A DNA stretch of 64,000 nt from Burkholderiales bacterium (GCA_016213205.1 JACRAZ010000102.1:31170-95169); one strand, 5' to 3'. Shown: positions 1 to 9,151, counted from the first letter of the stretch. The notes: a model not told the origin generated them from the sequence alone. Made by a program: numbers and translations.

Positions 1-74
1 GTCGTCTTCATGAACAAGGCCACCAGGGCGACGGTGAACGCCGGCAATGCGGGATAGGCGGAGGTGAGCGACAT
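1..74 (-). CDS. N-terminal fragment of a small membrane protein (possibly MAPEG-like)
   Basis: The ATG is read on the minus strand at 74-72 and the gene runs off the left edge, so only about 24 residues are visible. They start MSLTSAYPALPAF and continue into a hydrophobic stretch ending in FMKT. A short polar start leading directly into a membrane helix is what MAPEG-type (membrane-associated eicosanoid/glutathione) proteins look like, but this is too little sequence to assign a family. The hydrolase on the same strand ends 11 bases to the right, so the two genes may be co-transcribed. Confidence 0.4.
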   Translation of the reverse strand, partial: MSLTSAYPALPAFTVALVALFMKT

Positions 75-85
75 TCAAGCTTCCT

Positions 86-1006
86 TCAGGAGGTGGTGGT
101 GATGGATGAGCGCGCAAAGAAGTCGAGCGTCAGTTGGGCGATCAGCTGAACGTCCTCTTCGAGTGCGAAGTGGCCCGTGTTCAGGTGATGGATGGCGATG
201 TCGCGCAGGTCGCGGCCATAGGCATCGGCCCCGGCGGGGGTGAACAGCGGGTCGCCGTCGCCCCAGACCACCAGGGTCCTGGGCTGGCGATCGCGCAAGT
301 AGGCCTGCCACTTCGGGTAGCGGGCCACGTTGCTTTGGTAGTCGCGGAACAGGGCCACCTGGCGCTCGTCGCTGCCGGGCCGGCTCAACAGGGATGAGTC
401 GCGTGTCCAGGTCGCGGGGTCGAGGGCTGCCGGGTCACGGCTGCCCGCGGTGTACTGGTGCTGGGTCATCTGCGGTGTGAGCAGCCAGCGCACGCCGGTT
501 TCGTCATGGCCTTGCCACAAGGCGGTGAAGGCCGCACCGGTCAGCGCGCCGATGCCGTCGAGGTAGCTGTTCGCGTTCTGCACCACCAAGCCCAAGATGG
601 CGTGCGGCCTGGCACTGGCCATGCGCAGCCCGATCGGGCCGCCGTAGTCCTGCATGTAGAGGTAGTGGCGCTCGATGCCCAGCTGCGCCAACAGGCCCGT
701 GACATGGGCCGTCAGCGCGTCGAAGGTGTACGCAAATTCAGTGGCCGGTGGCGCTGCCGAGTCGCCGAAACCGATGTAGTCCGGCGCAATGACGTGAAAG
801 CGGGGCGCCAGCAACGGGATCAGGCGTCGAAACATGAACGACGAACTCGGGAACCCATGCAGCAGCACGAATGCCGGGTTCCGCGGGTCGCCCGCCTCAC
901 GGTAGGCCACGTCCAGGCCATCGACCTGGGCGTGCAGCAAGCGGGTGGCGGCGGCATCGTCCACAGCGTGGGGATTCGCTCCGGCGTTGGCGTGGGCAGT
1001 TGTCAT
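86..1006 (-). CDS. alpha/beta-hydrolase, haloalkane dehalogenase/epoxide hydrolase-like
   Basis: A 306-residue single-domain alpha/beta-hydrolase. HGFPSS at about residues 50-55 supplies the oxyanion-hole loop. The nucleophile elbow reads YMQDYGGP with Asp120 in place of Ser, which is typical of haloalkane dehalogenases and epoxide hydrolases rather than esterases. WGDGDPLF near residue 250 and the GHF motif near residue 279 supply the acid and the histidine of the triad. No signal peptide is seen, so it is probably cytoplasmic. The substrate cannot be told from the sequence. The divergent gene on the right is a GlxA-type regulator about 100 bases away, which could control it. Family confidence is good; the exact reaction is open. 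Confidence 0.85.
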   Translation of the reverse strand: MTTAHANAGANPHAVDDAAATRLLHAQVDGLDVAYREAGDPRNPAFVLLHGFPSSSFMFRRLIPLLAPRFHVIAPDYIGFGDSAAPPATEFAYTFDALTAHVTGLLAQLGIERHYLYMQDYGGPIGLRMASARPHAILGLVVQNANSYLDGIGALTGAAFTALWQGHDETGVRWLLTPQMTQHQYTAGSRDPAALDPATWTRDSSLLSRPGSDERQVALFRDYQSNVARYPKWQAYLRDRQPRTLVVWGDGDPLFTPAGADAYGRDLRDIAIHHLNTGHFALEEDVQLIAQLTLDFFARSSITTTS

Positions 1007-1105
1007 CGAAGGGCTCCGGTCTTGAGGGGTGCCATCAGTTTCGATGGGCCCGCCCCGGCGCGACAGTGGCTAAACTGCCTGTTCCATGTGCATTTTGGCC
1101 ACTGC

Positions 1106-2101
1106 ATGAGCGCTGCAAAACCCGTCCAGATCGGCATCCTGGTCTACCCGGGCTGCCTGCCGAGCAGCGCCGTGGGCCCGGCGGATGTCTTTCGCATCGC
1201 CAACACGCTGGCGCAGATTCGTCCGGCCCGGCGCCGCGTCGTCTTCAACGTGGAGTGGCTGAGTGTTCGCCGCAAGAACTTTGCCGTCGGGGGCATCAGC
1301 TTCAACCACCGTCCCCTGCGCGAGGCCAGCCCCGATGTGCTGCTGCTGCCGAGCGCGTACCACGATGCCACGCAGGATCTGGCCGCTGTGCTGCAGGACA
1401 CGCGTGATGAACAGCTGGCGCTGCAGAACCTCGGTGGACGGTTGCAGTTGCTGGGGTCGGCCTGCTCGGGCACCTGCCTCGTCGCCGAGGCGGGCCTGCT
1501 CGACGGCCACCGCGCCACGACCAGTTGGTGGCTCGGTGCGTTCTTCCGCAACCGCTACCCGCTGGTTGCGCTGGATGCCGAGCAGCTGGTGGTTCGCGAC
1601 CGAAGCTTCCTGTCATCCGGCGGGATCACCTCGTACTTCGACCTGGCCTTGTGGCTGGTGGGCCACTTCGGCGGCGAGGAACTGCGTCAGCTGACCGCGC
1701 GCATCCTGGTGATCGACGCCCAACGCGCCAGCCAGGCCCCCTACATCGCCAGCGCCATGATCCAGAGCGAGGGTCATGTGCTGATCGAGCGGGCGCGGCG
1801 CTGGCTCAATGAGCGGCTCGACAAGCCCTGTGCGCTGCCGGAGCTGGCGGCGCATTGCCACACCAGCCAGCGCACCTTGGCGCGGCGCTTCCAGCAGGTG
1901 CTGGGCTGTACGCCGGTGGCCTACCTGCAGCAGCTGCGGGTCGAGCGCGCCAGGGCCTTGCTGGAATCGACGCAGTTGTCGTTGCAGGACATCACCGGCC
2001 GTTGCGGCTACGAGGATGTCTCCACCTTCAGCAAGGTCTTCAAGCGCCGCACGCAACTGACGCCGCGCGAATACAGAAGCCGCTATTGCGTTCGCGTGTG
2101 A
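1106..2101 (+). CDS. GlxA-family transcriptional regulator (DJ-1/PfpI domain + AraC HTH)
   Basis: A 331-residue regulator with two domains. Residues about 8-190 form a DJ-1/PfpI-like amidotransferase fold (start MSAAKPVQIGILVYPGC, with a Cys-containing SACSGTC segment). Residues about 215-331 form an AraC/XylS double helix-turn-helix, with the typical ERARALLE and CGYEDVSTFSKVFKRR segments near the C terminus. I chose the ATG at 1106 because the DJ-1 domain starts there; the frame is open far upstream, but that stretch lies opposite the hydrolase gene and is not protein-like. The DJ-1 half of such regulators is usually a ligand-sensing, non-enzymatic domain. It is divergent from the hydrolase, a plausible target, and its 3' end overlaps the convergent methyltransferase by 19 bases. 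Confidence 0.88.
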   Translation: MSAAKPVQIGILVYPGCLPSSAVGPADVFRIANTLAQIRPARRRVVFNVEWLSVRRKNFAVGGISFNHRPLREASPDVLLLPSAYHDATQDLAAVLQDTRDEQLALQNLGGRLQLLGSACSGTCLVAEAGLLDGHRATTSWWLGAFFRNRYPLVALDAEQLVVRDRSFLSSGGITSYFDLALWLVGHFGGEELRQLTARILVIDAQRASQAPYIASAMIQSEGHVLIERARRWLNERLDKPCALPELAAHCHTSQRTLARRFQQVLGCTPVAYLQQLRVERARALLESTQLSLQDITGRCGYEDVSTFSKVFKRRTQLTPREYRSRYCVRV

Positions 2102-2937
2102 GCGCGCTGCTGGGCGTCCGGAACCACCGCATCACCTGCCGCAAGGCCACCCTGCCGGGCTTTCGGCGCCCGCGCGTTGACCCGCCAGCAGGCAGCTGTG
2201 AACCGGAGCTCATCTCCGTGCATGTAGGGCGCGAAGGCCGTGCGAACCGTGTCGATGACCCTGTGGCGGGTTGGCCCGTCGGCCTTCTGGAGCAGCACGC
2301 CGACCGGCCCCAGCCAGCTCAGGTAGCGGTCCAGCTCGTGCGCGGGCAGCGTACAGACGATGTCGATCGGCTCGATGTCGATGGCCGTCCAGCCGCTGCG
2401 CTGCAGGATCGCGACGCTCCGGTCGCGGTCGGCAAAGGCGAACTGACCGGTTGTCGATTCAGGCCGGCGCGCCGGGAGCTCCGGCAGCAGCGGCGCAGCG
2501 GCGCGCTCGGCCGTCGTCATGAACGGGTTTTCCGTGGCGCTTCGCCAGGCGACGAACGCGAGGCCGGCATCGCTGCGCGCGGCAGCCCGCAGGTTCTGGA
2601 ACGCGCGCACCGGGTCGGCGAAGAACATCACCCCGAAGCGCGAGACGATCATGTCGAAGGACGCCGGCTCGAACGGATGGCCCTGCGCATCGGCGCACAC
2701 GAAGGTGGCCGGCAAACCTTGGTGGGTGGCGCGGTCGCGGGCCACGGCGAGCATGGGCGCGGAGATGTCGATGCCCACGCAGCGGGTGGCCGGCGCGGCG
2801 ATCCGTTTCGCGATGGCCAGCGTCGTGCCGCCGGTGCCGCAGCCCACATCGAGAACCCGGCCACCACCGGCGGCCGCGACGGCTTCGACCAACTGGTCTT
2901 CGAAGGGCATGAACATCTGGTCGAGCAGGTCCTTCAT
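2083..2937 (-). CDS. class I SAM-dependent methyltransferase
   Basis: The Rossmann-type methyltransferase motif I reads VLDVGCGTGGTT near residue 30, motif II GIDIS near residue 60, and a DMIVSRFGVMFF motif IV-like segment near residue 98. From the ATG at 2937 the protein is 284 residues, but family members normally have about 25 more N-terminal residues of the type NDEQATLWNGPAGRAWVE. Exactly that sequence is encoded in frame directly upstream (2938-3012), where there is no ATG, GTG or TTG; a strong AAGGAG (3024-3019) sits six bases before an ATC at 3012. The true start may therefore be a non-standard ATC at 3012. The last 25 residues are low in similarity to the family and overlap the convergent regulator. 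The substrate is unknown. Confidence 0.82.
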   Translation of the reverse strand: MKDLLDQMFMPFEDQLVEAVAAAGGGRVLDVGCGTGGTTLAIAKRIAAPATRCVGIDISAPMLAVARDRATHQGLPATFVCADAQGHPFEPASFDMIVSRFGVMFFADPVRAFQNLRAAARSDAGLAFVAWRSATENPFMTTAERAAAPLLPELPARRPESTTGQFAFADRDRSVAILQRSGWTAIDIEPIDIVCTLPAHELDRYLSWLGPVGVLLQKADGPTRHRVIDTVRTAFAPYMHGDELRFTAACWRVNARAPKARQGGLAAGDAVVPDAQQRAHTRTQ

Positions 2938-3189
2938 CTCGACCCATGCGCGGCCGGCCGGGCCGTTCCACAGCGTCGCCTGTTCGTCGTTGATCTCGCG
3001 TTCCGATTCGATCGTGGGCTCCTTGCCGGCGGTTGAGTTGCGCGGCAGTCTGCCAACTCAAGTCAACTTGAAGTCAAGCGAAACCGTGAAGGTGCTGGAC
3101 ATCGCCGAAGCCGCGAGTGGGGCGTTCGGGGTGTAGAGGACGCCTGCACCGCTCGGCCAGCCTGCTTCCAACGTCAACGGCCCGGAACC

Positions 3190-4389
3190 TCAGCGCATGA
3201 ACCGCCGATTCGGCCCCACGATCGTGATCTCGACGAAGTTCGAGCCATGGTGGTTCTGCGGGCCGTAGTTCAGCGCGTAGCCGCCGAGGTCGGTCTTGCC
3301 CAGGCCTTCCATCGCGGTGACGATGGACTCCGACGTCACCGCGCCCTTGATGCGGCGCAATCCTTCGAGCAGCACCCGCATGTTCAGGTAGCCGAGCATC
3401 AGCTCGTAGTCCGGCGCGAGCTTCGCGCGCTCGACGGCGCTGGTGAATTCGCGCGTCAGCGGCGTGGCGGCGCGCCAGGGGTAGGGCAGCACCTGGGTCA
3501 CGGCCAGCCCGCGCGAATCGTCGCCCAGCGTGTTGATCACGTTGCCGGTGGTGGCCACCGACACCAGGTAGGCCGGCACGCCGATGTGCGCCCGCACCGC
3601 CTTCACCACGCCCACCACCGAGACGCCGAAGGACATGACCAGCACCGCCTGCGGCCGGGCCGGGGCCAGTGCCTGCACGGTGGCCTCGGCGTCGCTGCCG
3701 CTGATCTCCACCGAGCGCTTGGCCACCAGCGTGGCGCCAAGCTCCTTGGCCACCTCTTCCACCACCGGCAGCATCAGCTGGCCGAAGGGGCTGTTCTGGT
3801 AGACCAGCGCGAGGTTCGTGCGCTGGATGGCGACCAGGTTGCGCACCATCTGCACCACCTCGTCGCGGTAGCTCGCGGTGCCGGTGAAGAAGTACGGGTG
3901 GTGCTTCGCCCGCACCGTGGGCGAGCCGGTGTACACGCCCACCAGCGGCACCTTCTTCTCGGCCAGCACCGGCAGCACCGCGGCCACGTTGCCGGTGCTG
4001 GCCAGGCCGTAGAGCGCGACGACCTTGCGCTCGTCGATCAGCGTATGGACGTTGTCGACGCACCTCTTCGGCGTGTAGGCGTCGTCCATCTTGATCAGCC
4101 GCACCTTGCGGCCGCCGACGCCGCCCTTGCGGTTGAACTCGGCGATCGCCAGGTCCACGCCCTGGGCCGGCGCGATCGAGGTGGGGGCCAGCGGGCCGCT
4201 GAAATGCGCGCTCTGGCCGATCAGGATGTCGTTCGGGCTGCCCGGCAGGCTGGCGCCGGCAGCCGAGGCGGCCGCGGCCAGGGCCTCGGCCGACGGGGCC
4301 TGCGCCAGGGCGCCCAGGCTGCTGAAGGAGCCGCCGGCGGCGGCAAGGCCCCGGAGAAGGTGGCGGCGCGTGATCGGACGCTGGGACAT
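3190..4389 (-). CDS. ABC transporter substrate-binding protein, Leu/Ile/Val (type 1 periplasmic) family
   Basis: A 399-residue periplasmic binding protein of the LivK/ANF-receptor type. The N terminus MSQRPITRRHLLRGLAAAGG has a twin-arginine-like pair and a hydrophobic core, followed by an Ala-rich region with a likely cleavage near residue 30, so export by Tat is plausible. The mature part starts with the family-typical IGQSAHFSGP and contains GVDLAIAEFNRKGGVGGRKVRLI. No permease or ATPase genes lie beside it, so it is an orphan binding protein; such orphans are common in Burkholderiales. The ligand is not predictable. It ends about 250 bases from the methyltransferase. That gap holds no convincing gene. 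Confidence 0.88.
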   Translation of the reverse strand: MSQRPITRRHLLRGLAAAGGSFSSLGALAQAPSAEALAAAASAAGASLPGSPNDILIGQSAHFSGPLAPTSIAPAQGVDLAIAEFNRKGGVGGRKVRLIKMDDAYTPKRCVDNVHTLIDERKVVALYGLASTGNVAAVLPVLAEKKVPLVGVYTGSPTVRAKHHPYFFTGTASYRDEVVQMVRNLVAIQRTNLALVYQNSPFGQLMLPVVEEVAKELGATLVAKRSVEISGSDAEATVQALAPARPQAVLVMSFGVSVVGVVKAVRAHIGVPAYLVSVATTGNVINTLGDDSRGLAVTQVLPYPWRAATPLTREFTSAVERAKLAPDYELMLGYLNMRVLLEGLRRIKGAVTSESIVTAMEGLGKTDLGGYALNYGPQNHHGSNFVEITIVGPNRRFMR

Positions 4390-4494
4390 GCGGACTCCTG
4401 CCTTCGGCGACGCGCCAAAGTGGGGCGCATGCTAGGGGCCGCGATCGGGCCGGACTGTCGTCGCGAAGACAAACGCAGCGGCCGTGCGGCCGGC

Positions 4495-5535
4495 TCACCG
4501 GCCCGAGGCGGCCGTGCGGGTGATGCGCATCAGCGGCAGCACCTCGGAAGGCGGGGTCACCTTGGGGTCGAAGGGGTGCAGCCGCTGGCCGCCGATGGCC
4601 GCGAGGATGCGGCGCACGTACAGCCGGGTTTCGGCATAGGGCGGCACGCCGCGGTAGCGCTCCACCGCGCGTTCACCGGCGTTGTACGCGGCCAGGGCCA
4701 GCGACACGTCGCCCTCGAAGTAGGCCAGCAGCCAGCGTAGGTAGGCCATGCCGCCGCGGATGTTCTGCGCCGGGTCGGTGATGCGGCGCACGTTGAAGCG
4801 GGCCGCGGTGTCCGGGATCAGCTGCATCAGGCCCTGCGCGTTCTTGGGCGAGACGGCCAGCGGGTCGAAGTTCGATTCGGTGGCCATCACCGCCAGCACC
4901 AGGTGTGGCGCGAGCTGGTACTCCGGGGCCACCAGGTTCACGAAGCGCACGATCTGCGGCGGCGCATTGGCCGGCGGCGGCGGGGGCGGCAGCGCGGCCA
5001 CCACGCGTGGTGCGGCAGGCTTGGCGGTGGCCGCAGCGGGTGGCGGCGCTGCGTCGGCCTCCGGTGGGCGCAGGCACACCGGAGGCGCGCCGCGTGGGGT
5101 GCCCATCGCGGCGAGCATGTTCTGCGCCTGCGGCAGGCCTTGCTCGGCAGCGGCGGCAAACAGGTGCGCGGCCTGTGCGTCGTCACGCTCGATGCCGCGC
5201 GCATTGGTCAGCATCCAGGCCAGGTTGAACTGCGCCTCGGCATCGCCGAAGCGGGCCGCCCGGCAGTAGAGCTGGGCCGCGAGCACCGGGTCGCGTTCAC
5301 GGCCGTCGCCGTGTTCCAGCGCCTTGGCCTCCTCGCGCCAGCGCAGCACCTGCGAGGGCACCACCGGCCGCGCCTCGGGCGGCGGCGGGGCGGGGCGCGG
5401 CAGCGACTCCAGCGTGAGCGTGGGCACCTGGGCCCCGGCCAGGCCGGCGTACAGCGACAGCCCGAGCAGGGCGGCCCGGATCAGCTGGCGGGATTGGCGG
5501 GCAGGCAACAACAGGGGCACGGCGACTCGTGACAT
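4495..5535 (-). CDS. lytic transglycosylase with Sel1-like repeats
   Basis: A 346-residue cell-wall enzyme. Residues 1-35 look like a signal peptide (hydrophobic LLGLSLYAGLAGA). Residues about 85-150 carry two Sel1-like/TPR-type repeats (AAQLYCRAARFGDAEAQFNL and the following one), then a Pro/Ala-rich linker, then a C-terminal SLT domain (about 190-320) with the catalytic Glu in ATESNF, the GLMQLIP motif and the AAYNAGERAV motif. It should cleave peptidoglycan glycan strands to 1,6-anhydro ends in the periplasm. A Sel1-repeat region fused to an SLT domain suggests docking to a protein partner. It lies upstream of, and on the same strand as, the binding-protein gene but is separated from it by about 105 bases. 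Confidence 0.9.
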   Translation of the reverse strand: MSRVAVPLLLPARQSRQLIRAALLGLSLYAGLAGAQVPTLTLESLPRPAPPPPEARPVVPSQVLRWREEAKALEHGDGRERDPVLAAQLYCRAARFGDAEAQFNLAWMLTNARGIERDDAQAAHLFAAAAEQGLPQAQNMLAAMGTPRGAPPVCLRPPEADAAPPPAAATAKPAAPRVVAALPPPPPPANAPPQIVRFVNLVAPEYQLAPHLVLAVMATESNFDPLAVSPKNAQGLMQLIPDTAARFNVRRITDPAQNIRGGMAYLRWLLAYFEGDVSLALAAYNAGERAVERYRGVPPYAETRLYVRRILAAIGGQRLHPFDPKVTPPSEVLPLMRITRTAASGR

Positions 5536-5696
5536 TCAGGGATAACCCGGGAGTCTAGGCCTGTCCCGCCCTCGGGTCGACAGGGCCGCGGGCCGGGCGG
5601 CCGCACAGGCAACGCCGCCTTGTCGAAAATCACCGGCCTTGCGCGTCGTGGCAACGCAGACCTTTTCTGTCCTGACCCCCCCCAAGGAGCCCCACG

Positions 5697-6608
5697 ATGC
5701 GATTCATGGTCCAGATCCGTGCCGACGAAAACACCGAAGCCGGCAAGATGCCCAGCGAACAACTGATGGCCGACATGGGCGCCTACAACCAGGCGCTGAT
5801 CGACGCGGGCGTGATGCTCGCCGGCGAGGGCCTGCAGCCCAGCGCCAAGGGCGCCCGGGTACTGTTCTCGGGCCAGCACCGCACCGTGCTCGACGGGCCC
5901 TTTGCCGAGACCAAGGAGCTGATCGCCGGCTTCTGGCTGTGGCAGGTGGGCTCGCTGCAGGAGGCCATTGAATGGGTCAAGCGCTGCCCGAACCCGCTGG
6001 ACGGTGATTCAGTGGTCGAGATCCGCCAGGTCTTCGAGGCCGAGGACTTCGGCACCGAGTTCGCACCCGAACTGCGGGCGCAGGAAGACCGGCAGCGTGC
6101 GCAGCTCGCGGCCCAGCAGGCCGCGGCGAAGCCCGCGGTGCCGCCGGTGCCGCCGGCGCGCGGGGCGCTGCCCTACCTCACCATCAAGGGCGCATCGGAC
6201 GCCATTGCGTTCTACCAGCGCGTGTTCGGTGCCGAGCAGCTGGTGCGGCTGGATGCGCCGGACGGCAGCGTGCTGCATGCCGAGTTGCGCGTGGGCCCGA
6301 GCAGCTTCCTGCTCACCGAGGAGCGGCCGCAGATGGGCGCGTTGGGCCCGTTGACGCTGGGCGGCTCGGCCTCCAGCGCGGTGCTGTACGTGCCCGATGC
6401 GGATGCCGTGGTGGCCCGCGCGCTGGCGGCCGGCGCCACCGCCACGATGCCGCTGGCCGATCAGTTCTGGGGCGACCGCAGCGGCGCCATCATCGACCCC
6501 TTCGGCCACCACTGGTTCATCTCCACCCACCTCGAAGAGCCGAGCGAGGACGAACTCAAGCGCCGCCTGCAGGCGATGATGCCGCCGACGCAGGCTTGCC
6601 AGGGCTGA
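5697..6608 (+). CDS. YCII-related (DGPF) domain fused to a VOC/glyoxalase-like domain
   Basis: A 303-residue fusion. Residues 1-120 are a YCII/DGPF domain with the diagnostic DGPFAETKELIAGFW. Residues about 120-150 are an Ala/Pro-rich linker, and residues about 155-285 form a PhnB-like vicinal-oxygen-chelate domain (LPYLTIKGASDAIAFYQRVFGAEQLVRL and DPFGHHWFISTH). Both domain types are usually separate proteins, often encoded next to ECF sigma factors; no sigma gene is present here. The reaction is unknown. The start at 5697 fits the conserved MRFMVQIRAD opening of DGPF proteins. It is divergent from the transglycosylase across a 161-base gap. Confidence 0.85.
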   Translation: MRFMVQIRADENTEAGKMPSEQLMADMGAYNQALIDAGVMLAGEGLQPSAKGARVLFSGQHRTVLDGPFAETKELIAGFWLWQVGSLQEAIEWVKRCPNPLDGDSVVEIRQVFEAEDFGTEFAPELRAQEDRQRAQLAAQQAAAKPAVPPVPPARGALPYLTIKGASDAIAFYQRVFGAEQLVRLDAPDGSVLHAELRVGPSSFLLTEERPQMGALGPLTLGGSASSAVLYVPDADAVVARALAAGATATMPLADQFWGDRSGAIIDPFGHHWFISTHLEEPSEDELKRRLQAMMPPTQACQG

Positions 6609-6644
6609 ACGCCGTGGTGTCGCTGCGACGCACCGGCGCCGGCC

Positions 6645-7793
6645 TCAGGCGCAGAGGCTGTGGCCGCGGCCGTTGTGCTTGGCGCGGTACATCGCCGCGT
6701 CGGCGCGGGCGACGGCGGCCTCCACCGGCTCATCGCCTGCCACCTGGGCCACCCCGCCCGAGAAGGTGACCACCAGGCCCTCGGGCATGCCCGCCAGCCG
6801 CCCATCGGCCAGCTTGCGTTGCAGGCGGTCCAGCGCGCGCAGGCCATCGTCGGCCGCGGTGTTGGGCAGCAGCACCAGGAACTCCTCGCCGCCCCAGCGC
6901 GCGAGCTGGTCGATCGAGCGCAGCTCGGCGCGGGCCAGCGTCGCGAAGCGGCGCAGCACCTCGTCGCCGGTGGCGTGGCCATGGCGGTCGTTGATGCGCT
7001 TGAAGTGGTCCAGGTCGATCATGGCCACCGTCATCGGTGCCTGCATGCGGCGGTGCTGCGCGTGCTGGTTGTCCAGCAGCGCCTGCATGTGGGCGCGGTT
7101 GTGCGCGCGGGTGAGCTCGTCGCGCGTGGCCAGCTCCTGCACCTTGGCCAGTGCCTGCTCCAGCGCGGCATGCTGGGTCTTCAGGCGTTGCGTCAGCGTG
7201 GTCAGGCGATCGGACAGCATCGCGATCAACGGCACCACCAGCGCGGCGTACAGGAAGGCCACGAGCTGGGTGTCGGTGCGAAAACGCTCCGGCCACAGCA
7301 GGCCGCAGCCGACCATCGTGAGCGCCAGGCCCGTGAGCGAGCCGCCCACCAGTGCCCACACCACGCGCGGGGGCAGCGTGAACATGGCGTACACGATGTG
7401 GCTGGCCATCACGATCAGCACGCCCGAGGCAGCGGGCCCGGAGGCGGCATACGCGGCCAGCATGAACAGCACCCCCACCGTGAGCTGCGTGTGCGCCAGC
7501 CCCGGATCCAGCCCTTCGCGCGCGATGCCGCTGCGCACCAGCGCATAACACAGGCCGTTGAACACGAGCCCGCTGGCAACGATGGCCACGCCGACCGCCG
7601 GCGCCACGACCCCCAGCCACACCTGGATCGCGAAGATCAGGCCGTACAGCAGGTAGGTGGTGAACGAGAACAGCACCGCGGCCGCCTGCCGGCGTGTGGA
7701 CGGATGCTCGCCCAGCAGCATGGGCCAGCGGCGGCGCGGCGGCGTGGTGGGCCACGCCGCCGACAGCGGGGGTTCCACGCGAGGCGGGCTCAT
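6645..7793 (-). CDS. membrane-bound GGDEF diguanylate cyclase
   Basis: A 382-residue protein making cyclic-di-GMP. Residues about 25-205 contain around six hydrophobic segments forming an uncharacterised membrane sensor region, followed by a short coiled coil (TLTQRLKTQHAALEQALAKVQEL). The C-terminal GGDEF domain has an intact active-site WGGEEF and a product-inhibition I-site RSID placed nine residues before it, so it should be catalytically active and feedback-inhibited. The start at 7793 (MSPPRVEPP) is preferred; an in-frame ATG at 7826 is possible. The next gene, the Mla operon, is divergent. Confidence 0.9.
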   Translation of the reverse strand: MSPPRVEPPLSAAWPTTPPRRRWPMLLGEHPSTRRQAAAVLFSFTTYLLYGLIFAIQVWLGVVAPAVGVAIVASGLVFNGLCYALVRSGIAREGLDPGLAHTQLTVGVLFMLAAYAASGPAASGVLIVMASHIVYAMFTLPPRVVWALVGGSLTGLALTMVGCGLLWPERFRTDTQLVAFLYAALVVPLIAMLSDRLTTLTQRLKTQHAALEQALAKVQELATRDELTRAHNRAHMQALLDNQHAQHRRMQAPMTVAMIDLDHFKRINDRHGHATGDEVLRRFATLARAELRSIDQLARWGGEEFLVLLPNTAADDGLRALDRLQRKLADGRLAGMPEGLVVTFSGGVAQVAGDEPVEAAVARADAAMYRAKHNGRGHSLCA

Positions 7794-7973
7794 GCAGGGC
7801 GGTTCATGGGTCGGTGATCCGGCCATGCCCCGCTGTCGGGTGTCAGCGGGTGCCACGGTGTGCCGGCTTGCATCGTTATCGGCGGTGGTGGCGAGAAATT
7901 TATCACTTAGAGGCCCGGCGCCGAGCCTGGCCCGGGTGTTGCTCGTTGCCTGCAGCCCGGGCCGGCCCACGCC

Positions 7974-9149
7974 ATGGCCTGGGCAACAATGCGTGCTGCC
8001 ATGCCGACACACCAGCAGCCCTCCGCACCAGACGCCGACGAGGCCCTGTGCCAGCTGGAACCCGGCCCCGCCGGGGCGACCCTGCACCTGCGGGGCCGCT
8101 GGCGCCTGCACCAGCTGGGCCGGCTGGAGCCGGCCCTGGCCGGCCTGGGGCTCACGCCGGACACCGCAGTGAATGCCACCGAACTGGTGGAGATCGATTC
8201 GGCCTCGGCACTGGTGCTGCTGCGTGCGCTGCAACGCGCCGGCGTGGCCGCAGCACCCGCGTCCTGGTCAGGCCTGGGCCCGGCGAACCGACGCCTGATC
8301 GAGCGGGTGCAGGGCCAGTTGGCCACCTTGCCGCCGTCGGCGCCATCGCATCGCCTGGGCGTCGTGGCGGTGCTGGGCCGCAAGACGCTGGCGCTGCTGC
8401 ACCTGATGCACGGCCATGTCAGCTTCTTCGGCGAGGTGCTGGTGGCGCTGGCCACCGCGCTGCGCCACCCGCGCCAGGCCCGGCCGCGCGAGCTGACCGT
8501 GCAGCTGGAGCAAACGGGGCTGGACGCGCTGCCGGTGGTGGCGCTGGTGACCATGCTGATCGGCGTGGTCTTCACCTACCTGCTGGGGCTGCAGGCCGAG
8601 AAGTACGGCGCCAACATCTTCGTGGTGGACGGCGTGGGCATCGGCGCCACGCGCGAGCTGGGGCCGATCATCGTGGCCGTGATCGTGGCCGGCCGCTCCG
8701 GCGCGGCCTTCACCGCGCAACTGGGCTCGATGCGGCTGACCGAGGAGACCGACGCCATCCGCACGCTGGGCCTGTCGCCCCAGCAGGTGCTGGTGGTGCC
8801 GCGCGTGCTGGCGCTGATGCTGGCGCTGCCGCTGCTGGTGTTCGTGGGCGATGTGATGAGCCTGGTCGGCGCGATGCTCGTGGCCGGCCCCATGCTGGAC
8901 ATCACGCCCAACGCCTTCCTCGCGCGGCTGCGCGAGGCGCTGGCAGTGCGGCATGTGTTCGTGGGCCTGGTCAAGGCGCCGGTGTTCGCGCTGGCGATTG
9001 CGGTGATCGGCACCCGCATGGGCATGTCGGTCGACCGCGACACGCGCGCGCTGGGCATCGCCACCACCTCCACCGTGGTGCAGAGCATCGTGGCGGTGAT
9101 CCTGCTCGATGCGGCCTTCGCGGTGCTGCTGCAGGCGCTGGACTGGTGA
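7974..9149 (+). CDS. MlaE-family ABC transporter permease with N-terminal STAS domain
   Basis: A 391-residue fusion. Residues about 25-115 resemble a STAS (MlaB-like) domain (LHLRGRWRLHQLG ... ELVEIDSASALVLLRAL), and residues about 140-391 are a MlaE permease with several membrane helices and the conserved GATRELGPIIVAVIVAGRSGAAFTA segment split across two helices. It would be the inner-membrane channel of a phospholipid or lipid importer or exporter. In E. coli, MlaB and MlaE are separate, so the fusion puts the regulatory domain in cis. The start could also be at 7989 or 8001, all without a clear ribosome site. It is first in a tight operon with mlaF, mlaD and a lipoprotein gene. Confidence 0.88.
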   Translation: MAWATMRAAMPTHQQPSAPDADEALCQLEPGPAGATLHLRGRWRLHQLGRLEPALAGLGLTPDTAVNATELVEIDSASALVLLRALQRAGVAAAPASWSGLGPANRRLIERVQGQLATLPPSAPSHRLGVVAVLGRKTLALLHLMHGHVSFFGEVLVALATALRHPRQARPRELTVQLEQTGLDALPVVALVTMLIGVVFTYLLGLQAEKYGANIFVVDGVGIGATRELGPIIVAVIVAGRSGAAFTAQLGSMRLTEETDAIRTLGLSPQQVLVVPRVLALMLALPLLVFVGDVMSLVGAMLVAGPMLDITPNAFLARLREALAVRHVFVGLVKAPVFALAIAVIGTRMGMSVDRDTRALGIATTSTVVQSIVAVILLDAAFAVLLQALDW

Positions 9150-9151
9150 GC

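Noticed and set aside
3247..4740. A 497-codon plus-strand frame opposite the binding protein
   Set aside because: Same antisense artefact: composition dominated by His/Arg/Ala/Gly, no domains.
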